Shown here piece after piece: positions 9,465 to 16,576 of a stretch of DNA of 19,104 nt (its first letter is position 1; each line of letters opens with the position of its first letter). A program made the translations under genes and the position numbers. This DNA is from Bacilli bacterium (lineage in GTDB: Bacteria; Bacillota_I; Bacilli_A; ML615J-28; CAG-698), in assembly GCA_023228385.1 (NCBI GenBank), contig JALOBF010000015.1:1-19104 (forward strand). The letters run 5' to 3'. The notes beneath the pieces are model-generated. The model saw only the letters and a program-made list of their open reading frames with translations. It was not told where the DNA came from and searched no databases.

Positions 9465-10589
9465 ATGAAAGATGTTACGGATCTTATATCAGATTCAGTT
9501 TATATTGATTCAAATTATAAGAAAAATACCGGAAAAGCCCTTTCTGAAAACAATTATAAGAAAGGAGTTAAAAATATGCCTATAAAGATATTATTGCTTA
9601 TGAGTATAGTATTGATTGCTGTGGGTACGTTCCTTGTTTTGTTTACCGGAAAAACAATTTGCAATCCAAAAGAGGTTATTTTGTTTGATACTGATAAAGT
9701 GTTTGTTGATAGCCATGATTATGTTTTTATCGCGAAAATCGATAAGAAATTATTCACCAAAAGATATAGCGGCGGCGAAGGCGATGATATTCCGTATACC
9801 TTTTACCAAATATCCATTATTGATTTTCTGAAAGGAAACGGAGATATAAAAGCTCAGCTCTGTTTCTATGGCGGAACAGATATCTTGAAAAATTTGATAT
9901 TAAATAAATCCAATGATATTTTGCCGATTAAAAATGAATATTATTTGTTTTTTGCCAATAAGAGAAGCGCAAACTCCAATAATAATCGAATCGGCCCGGA
10001 TAATTTTATCATCGCCCAAAACATACAGAAAATCCAATTAAACGGATATAACAAAGAGAAAAAATATACGGATCAAAACAGTGATATAAATTTGATTATC
10101 AGAAGGTATCTCAATGTTATTAATAAAGATATTTATGGAGATGAAAAAATTAACATACCTATTTACGCTAACGATAGCGAGTTAGTGGATGCCTTTGATT
10201 ATATATTTATCGCCCAAATTAACAATACCATACCGGTGGATACTTCCACATTTGGCAGTAGCGTTGCCACAGTGTTTTATTATTCACGGATTCTTTATTA
10301 TTTAAAAGGCAGTGACGACTGGCACGGAAGATTATGTTTTTATGGTATTGATTATTGGGATGATGATGCTGCAGCACTTCATATGCCGTCATTAAACAAT
10401 TATTATTTGATTTTTGCAAACAAAAAAGATATTAATTCAGAAAACAGCCGCGTTAACGAAAATGATTATATGATATTGGCCGACTATCAAATAGTATTGT
10501 TAGAAGGGTATGATGAGGAATTGTATTATTTAAATCAAAATGATGACATCATCTTTATATTAGATAAATATATTAATCTGATATCTTAA
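9465..10589 (+). CDS. Membrane-anchored protein with two tandem copies of an unrecognised domain
   Basis: The predicted protein has 374 residues and an unknown function. One hydrophobic helix (about 39-61, from M-P-I-K-I-L-L-L) should anchor it or act as a signal peptide, with the rest outside the membrane. The exterior is two diverged copies of one domain, about 79-219 and 238-374. Each shows D-Y-[VI]-F-I-A-x-I, F-Y-x(5)-[FY]-[FL]-K-G, L-C-F-Y-G, N-x-Y-Y-L-x-F-A-N-K-[RK], a repeat ending L-x-G-Y-[ND], and a final helix. The same domain occurs once in the next gene. The strand pattern recalls NTR-type modules but this is unproven. ATG 9465 follows GGGGGTGA (9451-9458). ATG 9576, right before the helix, has its own AAAGGAG (9561-9567), so a 337-residue form is equally credible. 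Composition is more AT-rich than in the upstream operon. Confidence 0.8.
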   Translation: MKDVTDLISDSVYIDSNYKKNTGKALSENNYKKGVKNMPIKILLLMSIVLIAVGTFLVLFTGKTICNPKEVILFDTDKVFVDSHDYVFIAKIDKKLFTKRYSGGEGDDIPYTFYQISIIDFLKGNGDIKAQLCFYGGTDILKNLILNKSNDILPIKNEYYLFFANKRSANSNNNRIGPDNFIIAQNIQKIQLNGYNKEKKYTDQNSDINLIIRRYLNVINKDIYGDEKINIPIYANDSELVDAFDYIFIAQINNTIPVDTSTFGSSVATVFYYSRILYYLKGSDDWHGRLCFYGIDYWDDDAAALHMPSLNNYYLIFANKKDINSENSRVNENDYMILADYQIVLLEGYDEELYYLNQNDDIIFILDKYINLIS

Positions 10590-10638
10590 GAACATAGTTT
10601 TTTCACATAAACTAAAAAAAAAAGTGAGGGGAATAAGG

Positions 10639-12054
10639 ATGATTAAAAAATGCGGCCAATATGTATTGATATTGGCTTTATTTTCAATTCTTTTTGGGCT
10701 AAATTTATTTTCATTTGAGAAATCAAATGATTTGGTTTTAAAAGATACTGTTCAAACAGTACATGCAGATTTTGGAAAAGATTATTCGCAATCTAATTTG
10801 CTTGAAGAATTTGATTATTCGTTTTTGGGGAAAATAGATTCTTATATTTGCACTTCTCAGTTTAATGGTTATGGCACCGAAATACCCTATTCTTTTTTTA
10901 AAGTAAATGTTTTACATACTTACAAAGGAGAATTGGAAAAGACGATAATAATCAAATTTTATGGTGGGTATGATGAAAACAATAATTTAATATTACTGGA
11001 AAACATGACATATCCGCAGAAAAATGAAGCATATATATTCTACTGTAACAAGACTACATTAAATTATGATGCTGATGAACGAACCTTAGATAATTCTTAC
11101 GTTATAACAATGCCATATAATCTAATAAAACAAGGTAGCCAATCAAATCAGCGTGCTGAATCCATTGTTAATAAAATTAAAAACGATTCACTTGTAACTG
11201 CCATCACACCATTATGGGATTTTGATGATGGCGGTGAGGAGCCGGAATATATAAATACAAGTTTTGCTACCGCCGCTACGATAGTTTTAAATGTATCCAC
11301 ATATGTGTTTTTATATCCCAATCATGAAAGGTATTATAAAATTACTAATAATAAATTAAGATATTTATCATTTTATTCCCTTGGTTCTTTGGATACCTGG
11401 GTATTTGTATACGATTCAAGTTATAATTTTCTTGGCGGTAATGATAACGTTACAGGAAGAGGAAGTGATTTTACTACGGAGTTAAACTTCTTTTATAATT
11501 TTTATGCCGACATAAACCAAACTTATTATATTAAAGTAAAGTTCTCTTCGTCTTCACAAAGCGGATCATTTCATATAAAAGGCATAGAAGATAATTGGTA
11601 TTCTTCTTCAAATATCAATGATCTATTTTGGAATCACCATGGTGTAAACGGTAATAAGGTACACTTTACTAATAGTTCGCGATATACTACTGAAATTAAT
11701 AATGGTATTGCAGAGTGGAACAAACTAACGACGATTCAGATTGTTCCCGGGGGAGGATGTGTCGGTAAAAGCGTTTCCATATCAGATTATACCGATACGG
11801 AACCAAATGCCGCCGTCGCGATGACCAGTTATAATTGGATATTTCCTATGACGGTAAAATATAATACATATTTCTTTAATAATATGACACAAGCGCAAAG
11901 AATTAAGACTGTTTTACATGAATTTGGTCACGTATTGGGCCTTGATGAATTTACCGGAAAAGAATCGATAATTAATGTTATGCATCAAGGAATTCGTGAA
12001 TTAACAATTCTTGGTCCGGCTGATATTGCAGCCTATAGAGCCAAATGGGGGTAA
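10639..12054 (+). CDS. Secreted matrixin-like zinc metalloprotease with N-terminal shared domain
   Basis: Probable exported endopeptidase, 471 residues. ATG 10639 follows GTGAGGGG (10624-10631); that GTG is in frame but belongs to the ribosome binding site. A signal peptide spans about residues 1-27. Residues 55-180 are a third copy of the domain duplicated in the previous protein (E-F-D-Y-S-F-L-G-K-I, F-K-V-N-V-L-x-T-Y-K-G, K-F-Y-G-G, N-E-A-Y-I-F-Y). Residues 205-318 look like a PPC-type beta-sandwich (Y-Y-K-I-T-N, Y-Y-I-K-V-K-F, S-G-S-F). The protease domain (about 338-471) has H427-E-F-G-H431-V-L-G434-L-D-E437 and a downstream Met448 in N-V-M-H-Q-G suited to a Met-turn, then the usual L-T-x(4)-A-D-I-x(2)-Y ending. 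The third metal ligand position has Glu instead of His. It lies 49 bases after the previous gene and is probably co-transcribed. Targets are unknown. Confidence 0.85.
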   Translation: MIKKCGQYVLILALFSILFGLNLFSFEKSNDLVLKDTVQTVHADFGKDYSQSNLLEEFDYSFLGKIDSYICTSQFNGYGTEIPYSFFKVNVLHTYKGELEKTIIIKFYGGYDENNNLILLENMTYPQKNEAYIFYCNKTTLNYDADERTLDNSYVITMPYNLIKQGSQSNQRAESIVNKIKNDSLVTAITPLWDFDDGGEEPEYINTSFATAATIVLNVSTYVFLYPNHERYYKITNNKLRYLSFYSLGSLDTWVFVYDSSYNFLGGNDNVTGRGSDFTTELNFFYNFYADINQTYYIKVKFSSSSQSGSFHIKGIEDNWYSSSNINDLFWNHHGVNGNKVHFTNSSRYTTEINNGIAEWNKLTTIQIVPGGGCVGKSVSISDYTDTEPNAAVAMTSYNWIFPMTVKYNTYFFNNMTQAQRIKTVLHEFGHVLGLDEFTGKESIINVMHQGIRELTILGPADIAAYRAKWG

Positions 12055-12082
12055 AAATAAACCCTATTATAACGTAAAACTC

Positions 12083-12105
12083 TCAAATTATAGATTATAA
12101 TTTGA
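12083..12105. repeat. Short AT-rich perfect hairpin
   Basis: CAAATTATA (12084-12092) and TATAATTTG (12096-12104), with one more T-A pair outside, give a 10-bp stem and a 3-base loop 29 bases after the protease stop codon. No T run follows, so it is either a weak terminator/RNA stabiliser or a protein-binding palindrome. Confidence 0.5.
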
Positions 12106-12189
12106 TTGAACCGTTTAGAATTTTTACAAAGAACATCTCTTAGGGATAACTTATTTTTGAATCAATTATATCGATGATCTGATTATGAT

Positions 12190-12259
12190 CGGACATATTT
12201 ACCGCCTTCCTATAAAGCCCAAGATAACTTATTATAGAATAAAGCGGTTAATATGTCCG
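12190..12259 (+). terminator. Long imperfect hairpin with trailing T run, possible terminator
   Basis: The arm at 12190-12208 (CGGACATATTTACCGCCTT) pairs with 12241-12259 at 17 of 19 positions. Inside it, CTATAA (12210-12215) pairs with TTATAG (12232-12237). TTTTATTTT follows at 12260. This could end the protease transcript, about 135 bases past its stop, but the size and internal symmetry would also suit a small palindromic element. No target-site duplication is visible. The rest of the gene-free stretch 12055-12456 holds only AT-rich sequence and small hairpins. Confidence 0.5.
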
Positions 12260-12312
12260 TTTTATTTTGGCATAAAACAGTTCCAAACTCTTGAAATTAT
12301 TTCTAATTAAAA

Positions 12313-12340
12313 CAATAAAGATAAAAGAGTTGCTTTATTG
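12313..12340. repeat. Small AT-rich inverted repeat
   Basis: CAATAAAG (12313-12320) and CTTTATTG (12333-12340) form a perfect 8-bp stem with a 12-base loop. It lies between the long hairpin and the next promoter. There is no T run; the role is unknown. Confidence 0.35.
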
Positions 12341-12412
12341 CTTAACAATAATAAAATCTAATCTTTTTGATATTTCTTACATTAGTTTGTTATTTAAATT
12401 TATACAATTATA

Positions 12413-12421
12413 TGATACAAT
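12413..12421 (+). promoter_or_regulatory. Candidate extended -10 promoter of the corrinoid operon
   Basis: TGATACAAT (12413-12421) fits an extended -10 element (TGnTAtaAT class) with a start point expected near 12428, about 30 bases before the GTG start at 12457. No convincing -35 box is present. TATACT at 12436-12441 is a weaker alternative. No cobalamin riboswitch features were recognised upstream. Confidence 0.35.
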
Positions 12422-12456
12422 AATTGCAAACATATTATACTAGGGAGATTAAAATT

Positions 12457-13317
12457 GTGGATGAATTAAAGGAGATACTGACTGAATTTGCATACTCGGG
12501 CTGGGACTTAATTGCCATTCCTGCCGGGAAGTGGTTGGATTGGGGCGGTGATAAAACGGATTTGCTTGCGGCAATCAGAAGGGCCTTTTTACTGTGCGGC
12601 AATTGCGGATGTGAATTTGACCCGCTTTATGAAAGAGCGTTTGTTTTATTAAGTAAAACTAATATTAAAGATAGAATCCGAAACGAAAAACAACATATGA
12701 ATAAAATACGTTTTATCATGAATCATGTAATTGTTCCCATATATATTTTCATAACGATTGTGAGTATGGCTTTGGGCGGCATTTTAATGGAAACAGATGA
12801 AGCCAAGTACACTCCCGTTTTTATTGGAATAATGATCGGTTACGGTTTGCTTTCGCTTGCATTATTAGTATCGGTACCTTTTATGCGTAAAAAAGAATTA
12901 CGGATTGAACTCGCTAATGTTGATTATGATACTTTATCAGTAGAAGATAAAAAAGAATATGAATTTTTGGATTCTTATCAAATGAAAGTAATGTTAAGCG
13001 CCCCGGGTGTCGTGATTGATGATGTGTTGTATAAATATGAACGCTTTAATATCGGTGTTGCAACCAGTAATTATTTACTGAGAATTGCTATTTATCTTCA
13101 TTTTTCATTTAGGGATGAAGATGAGAAATATGGTTTCGAATTTTCTATTCCGGTAACCAAAGAGTTGCTTTATGCGGTTCGGAAATTTAATATCGACATG
13201 GTTAATAAAGAAGATTTTGATTTTATCGTTTATAATAAAGAAAAAGCCTTTCATCAAATATTTAAATACGGCTATGTAAAAAAACATGATTTAAGGAGTG
13301 AAACCGATGATTCTTGA
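12457..13317 (+). CDS. Unrecognised membrane protein with CxxCxC motif, first gene of corrinoid operon
   Basis: I do not recognise this 286-residue protein. The GTG at 12457 is the chosen start because AGGGAGA (12442-12448) lies 8 bases upstream; the frame also runs back to a TTG at 12424, which would include that site. The N-terminal part (1-80) is soluble and contains E-L-K-E-I-L-T-E-F-A-Y-S-G-W-D-L-I-A-I-P, which resembles the G-W-x-L-V-A pattern of small DUF4177-type domains, and then C47-G-N-C50-G-C52, a possible metal site. Two membrane helices follow (about 88-110 and 120-143), then a charged soluble C-terminal half. The 3' end overlaps the corrinoid protein gene by 11 bases, so the two are translated together. 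A sensing or accessory role for methyl transfer is only a guess from position. Confidence 0.75.
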   Translation: MDELKEILTEFAYSGWDLIAIPAGKWLDWGGDKTDLLAAIRRAFLLCGNCGCEFDPLYERAFVLLSKTNIKDRIRNEKQHMNKIRFIMNHVIVPIYIFITIVSMALGGILMETDEAKYTPVFIGIMIGYGLLSLALLVSVPFMRKKELRIELANVDYDTLSVEDKKEYEFLDSYQMKVMLSAPGVVIDDVLYKYERFNIGVATSNYLLRIAIYLHFSFRDEDEKYGFEFSIPVTKELLYAVRKFNIDMVNKEDFDFIVYNKEKAFHQIFKYGYVKKHDLRSETDDS

Positions 13318-13945
13318 AGAAATTTCAAAATGGTTGCAAAGGGGGAAAACCGGTGAAGTTCAGGCCTTAATCCAAACGGCATTGGCCGGCGATATTTCGC
13401 CCCATGATATTCTTAATGAGAGCCTGATTAAAGGGATGAGCGTGATCGGCGAAAAATTCAAAAAGAATGAAGTATATATTCCCGAAGTCTTAATTGCCGC
13501 TCGGGCGATGAAGATGGGGATGGAAATCTTAAAACCGGTTCTTATCAAACAAGGGATTGAACCAATCGGCAAAGCTTTGATTTGTACGGTAAAAGGCGAT
13601 TTGCACGATATCGGTAAAAATTTGGTTAAGATGATGCTTGAAGGACAGGGGATAGAATGTATTGATTTAGGCGTAAATGTTGCGAGTGCAACCGTTATTG
13701 AGGCCGTTCGTACCGTAAAACCGGATTTGGTATGTCTTTCCGCTTTGCTTTCAACAACTATGATGGGGCAAAAAGAAGTTATTGAAGCGCTAAAGGCGGC
13801 CAATCTGCGCGATCAGGTTATTGTAATGGTCGGGGGTGCCCCGGTTACTGCAGCGTTTGCGGAAGCAATCGGAGCTGACGGTTATAGCAGTGACGCTGCC
13901 AGTGCCGCCGTTCTCGCTAAGCAACTATTGACTGAAGGTGTTTAG
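13307..13945 (+). CDS. Corrinoid-binding methyltransferase protein (MtaC/MtbC-type)
   Basis: This is the cobamide carrier that shuttles a methyl group between two methyltransferases. It has 212 residues in the standard two-domain layout: a helical B12-binding-2 cap (about 1-85, with N-E-S-L-I-x-G-M and Y-I-P-E-V-L-I-A-A-R-A-M) and a Rossmann-like B12 domain (about 88-212). The cobalt-ligating motif G-D98-L-H100-D-I-G is intact, followed by S-A-L-L-S-T-T-M and V-G-G-A-P-V, which hold the nucleotide tail. ATG 13307 is preceded by AAGGAG (13293-13298) at 8 bases and overlaps the upstream gene by 11 bases; a GTG at 13298 lies within that site. Two URO-D-type methyltransferase genes follow directly. 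The methyl donor is not evident, and no reductive activase is in the window. Confidence 0.95.
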   Translation: MILEEISKWLQRGKTGEVQALIQTALAGDISPHDILNESLIKGMSVIGEKFKKNEVYIPEVLIAARAMKMGMEILKPVLIKQGIEPIGKALICTVKGDLHDIGKNLVKMMLEGQGIECIDLGVNVASATVIEAVRTVKPDLVCLSALLSTTMMGQKEVIEALKAANLRDQVIVMVGGAPVTAAFAEAIGADGYSSDAASAAVLAKQLLTEGV

Positions 13946-13947
13946 AG

Positions 13948-14982
13948 ATGTTGCGAGATAAATTACGTCAACCCGATTTTAATAATTTTATTGCTTTGCT
14001 TTTGGGTAAACCGACTTCACGTCCGGTATTGTTTGATTTTATTATCGGCGATAAAATTATGAAATATTTGGTTGGAGAAGAGAATTTTAAAGTCGATACC
14101 GAGTTTAATCGAATGATAACTAGAATTAAAGCTTTTGATTTTGCCGGTTATGATTTTGCTCCGATATTGGTAAGAGGTTTGGAATTTCCGCGTAAAGAAC
14201 ATAATGTGACGGAGGTTGAAACAAAATCGCTGAATGAAGGGGCTATGATTGTAGATTGGGCATCATATAATGATTATCGATGGCCGGAGATTACCAATTG
14301 TGATTTTTCGATAATTGCAAAGGCCGGAAAATATTTGCCGGAAGGAATGAAATTTATTCCGTACAGTTACGACGGCATCCTTGAAAATGCGATTGGGATT
14401 GTCGGTTATGAAAATTTATGTTTAATGATTTATGATGACTATCAGTTGGTATGTAATGTTTTCAAACAAATCGGCACCCGGATTGAAGCGTTTTATGACA
14501 ATGTATTATTATATGATGAGGTCGGTTGTATTCTTTGTAATGATGATTGGGGTTTTAATACGCAAACGATGTTTTCACCGGATTTCTTAAGAGAACATGT
14601 TTTCCCGTATTACCGGAGAATCGTTGAGAAAGCCCATCGGCTGGGGAAATATGCTATTCTTCATTCCTGCGGATATTATCGCGAAATTATCGATGATATC
14701 GTTTATGATATGAAGTTTGACGGTAAACATTCTTTTGAAGACAATATTGTTCCCGTTGAAGATGCTTACCGAGAACTATCTGATAAAATAACCGTTTTAG
14801 GCGGAATCGACCTTAACTTTATCGTTTCCGCATCAAGCGATGAAGTATATCAAAGAGCAAAAAGGATGATAGAAGCATCTAAATTGAAGGGCCGTTTTGC
14901 TTTGGGTACCGGCAACAGCGTTCCCGATTTTGTTCCGATTGAAAACTATATAGCATTAATGAAAGCTGGTTTGGAACTGTGA
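13948..14982 (+). CDS. URO-D superfamily protein, probable corrinoid methyltransferase lacking a zinc Cys
   Basis: This 344-residue protein has a uroporphyrinogen-decarboxylase-like (MtaA/CmuA-type) fold and sits two bases after the corrinoid gene, with GAAGGTG (13934-13940) as its binding site. It likely either moves a methyl group from a substrate to the corrinoid or has a related role; haem synthesis is unlikely in this setting. Visible landmarks are N-D-D-W-G-F, A-I-L-H239-S-C241-G, L-G-G-I-D-L-N and G-T-G-N323-S-V-P. In zinc-dependent relatives the last motif carries Cys (compare S-T-G-C in the next gene); here it is Asn323. The metal site may therefore be rearranged or absent, as in some O-demethylase methyltransferases that use other ligands. 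It overlaps the following gene by four bases (GTGA). Confidence 0.85.
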   Translation: MLRDKLRQPDFNNFIALLLGKPTSRPVLFDFIIGDKIMKYLVGEENFKVDTEFNRMITRIKAFDFAGYDFAPILVRGLEFPRKEHNVTEVETKSLNEGAMIVDWASYNDYRWPEITNCDFSIIAKAGKYLPEGMKFIPYSYDGILENAIGIVGYENLCLMIYDDYQLVCNVFKQIGTRIEAFYDNVLLYDEVGCILCNDDWGFNTQTMFSPDFLREHVFPYYRRIVEKAHRLGKYAILHSCGYYREIIDDIVYDMKFDGKHSFEDNIVPVEDAYRELSDKITVLGGIDLNFIVSASSDEVYQRAKRMIEASKLKGRFALGTGNSVPDFVPIENYIALMKAGLEL

Positions 14983-15983
14983 ATAAGCAAGAATGGCTTC
15001 AGTATCAACGCCATAACCGCCATTTAAGTATGCCTATTTTATCTTTTCCGGTAGTTCAATTATTGGGGATTACGGTAAAAGATTTAGTAAACAATGCCCG
15101 ATATCAGGCGCTGGGAATGAAAAAGATTTCTGAAAGATACCCGACCAGTGCCGCGGTTACCATTATGGATTTATCGGTTGAAGCCGAAAACTTCGATGCC
15201 GAGATTGAATTTTTTGATATGGAGGTCCCGGCTGTTCTTAGACGTGTCATTGATAACTGTATTGATGCCGATAAATTAGCGGTTCCCGCCGTCAAGCAAA
15301 ATCGTTCCCTGATTTATATTGAAGCGGTGGAAGAAGCCCTCCGTTTAATCGATGACCGGCCCGTTTTCGCCGGCGTAATCGGGCCTTTTTCTTTGGCGGG
15401 AAGATTAATGGATATGACGGAAATCATGATGAACTGTTATTTGGCTCCCGATATGGTTCATACCGTTTTAAAAAAGGTTTCGACTTATATTATCAATTAT
15501 ATAAAGGAATATAAAAAAGCAGGTGCCGCCGGCATTATTATGGCAGAGCCGGCCGCCGGACTGCTATCACCGGAGTTATGTGACGAGTTTTCTTCAAAAT
15601 ATATTAAAACTATTTGCAATAATTTTAAGGAAGATAATTTTGTCTTTTGTTATCATAATTGTGGGAATACGATTCCCTTAGTCGAAAGTATTGTTGATAT
15701 CGATGCCGATCTTTATCACTTCGGTAACAGTATCAATCTTGAAGAAATGCTTAAGCTGATGCCCCGGAATAAAATTGTAATGGGCAATTTAGATCCGATG
15801 GAATTACAAAATGGTACCATGGAATCCGTTCGAAGCAAAACATTAAATATATTGGAAAAATGCAATAAATATCCTAACTTTGTTATCTCAACCGGTTGCG
15901 ATGTGCCTCCGGCCGCCAGTTGGGATAATATTGATGTTTATTTTAAAACTATTCAAGAATATTATGGAATAACAGGTATTTAA
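14979..15983 (+). CDS. MtaA/MtbA-type methylcobamide methyltransferase (URO-D superfamily)
   Basis: The product has 334 residues and probably transfers a methyl group between the corrinoid protein and a thiol or other acceptor. The zinc site of the MtaA/MtbA family is complete: H226-N-C228 in C-Y-H-N-C-G-N and Cys307 in S-T-G-C-D-V-P-P. Other landmarks are G-P-F-S-L-A-G-R, I-I-M-A-E-P-A-A-G and M-G-N-L-D-P. Start GTG 14979 overlaps the previous stop codon (GTGA). In methanogens the acceptor is coenzyme M; in a bacterium of this type the acceptor cannot be named from sequence. Together with the preceding protein it suggests one substrate-specific and one acceptor-specific enzyme around the shared corrinoid protein. 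Confidence 0.9.
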   Translation: MNKQEWLQYQRHNRHLSMPILSFPVVQLLGITVKDLVNNARYQALGMKKISERYPTSAAVTIMDLSVEAENFDAEIEFFDMEVPAVLRRVIDNCIDADKLAVPAVKQNRSLIYIEAVEEALRLIDDRPVFAGVIGPFSLAGRLMDMTEIMMNCYLAPDMVHTVLKKVSTYIINYIKEYKKAGAAGIIMAEPAAGLLSPELCDEFSSKYIKTICNNFKEDNFVFCYHNCGNTIPLVESIVDIDADLYHFGNSINLEEMLKLMPRNKIVMGNLDPMELQNGTMESVRSKTLNILEKCNKYPNFVISTGCDVPPAASWDNIDVYFKTIQEYYGITGI

Positions 15984-15985
15984 GT

Positions 15986-16462
15986 ATGAATATAAAAATT
16001 GTAGAAAAGGAATCTTTTTATTTAATTGGTAAAGAAGCAGATTCAAATCAAACCGGTTATTGGATAAAGGAATTATGGCAGGAAGTCGATAAGAATTTTT
16101 CTGAGATTTTGAAATTTGCAAAAAAAGAAAAGGACGGAAGTATTGCGGGGATATGGGGAGCCATGAGTGATTTTAGTCGGGCGTTTTTACCTTGGACCAA
16201 TAATTATTCTGAAGGCTTGTATATGGTCGGAGTTGAAGTCAATGCCGATTCGGTTGCTCCTAGGGGTTGGACTAAGTGGAAGATTCCTGGATTTAAATAT
16301 TTAACCGTAAAGGTTAATGATAATTATCAAGATGTATTTACTAATGTAATTACGGAATATATGCCGGAAAATAAGGTCCGTTTAATTGGAGCGGTACAGG
16401 AATATTATTGTCCGAAAGAAAATATGCAACTTTATTTATATTTTCCTTATGAAAAACTATAA
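15986..16462 (+). CDS. Stand-alone GyrI-like small-molecule-binding protein
   Basis: This 158-residue protein resembles the GyrI-like / AraC effector-binding (SOUL-related) fold. It has an N-terminal strand (I-K-I-V-E-K-E-S-F-Y-L-I-G), a helix with W-x(2)-E-L-W, a middle segment G-I-W-G-A-M-S-D and G-L-Y-M-V-G-V-E-V, then K-W-K-I-P-G-F-K-Y-L-T-V and a C-terminal Y-L-Y-F-P-Y. No DNA-binding domain is attached. ATG 15986 follows the methyltransferase stop by two bases, so it is the last gene of the operon. Such domains bind hydrophobic small molecules, and some hydrolyse or sequester toxic compounds. Binding the methyl donor of this pathway is a reasonable guess without direct support. Confidence 0.8.
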   Translation: MNIKIVEKESFYLIGKEADSNQTGYWIKELWQEVDKNFSEILKFAKKEKDGSIAGIWGAMSDFSRAFLPWTNNYSEGLYMVGVEVNADSVAPRGWTKWKIPGFKYLTVKVNDNYQDVFTNVITEYMPENKVRLIGAVQEYYCPKENMQLYLYFPYEKL

Positions 16463-16512
16463 TATTTTATCAAAATGGTTTAACCGCTTTTTTTTGCCGG
16501 CGATAAGATGAT

Positions 16513-16562
16513 AGCGTTTACAACACTATTTTTTTTATAAACGCTTTATAGTAAGCGTTTTC
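16513..16562 (+). terminator. Terminator-like hairpin with an alternative upstream pairing
   Basis: AAACGCTT (16539-16546) and AAGCGTTT (16553-16560) make a perfect 8-bp stem with a 6-base loop and end in a T-rich run (GTTTTCTTT). The same middle arm, TAAACGCT (16538-16545), can instead pair with AGCGTTTA (16513-16520) across a loop holding eight T residues. The likely job is to end the methyl-transfer operon transcript just upstream of the next promoter; the alternative pairing may be incidental. Confidence 0.65.
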
Positions 16563-16576
16563 TTTGTAATTTAACA

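Noticed and set aside
12300..12456. Cobalamin riboswitch upstream of the corrinoid operon
   Set aside because: No B12-box-like conserved core was recognised; only AT-rich sequence and a short hairpin are seen.
13360..13803. 147-codon open frame on the minus strand
   Set aside because: It lies fully opposite the well-supported corrinoid protein gene, has low-complexity Ile/Ser/Lys-rich sequence, and shows no family resemblance.
13948..15983. Haem biosynthesis (HemE) genes
   Set aside because: Both URO-D-like proteins directly follow a corrinoid protein gene and carry the H-x-C motif of cobamide methyltransferases, at least one with the full zinc site.
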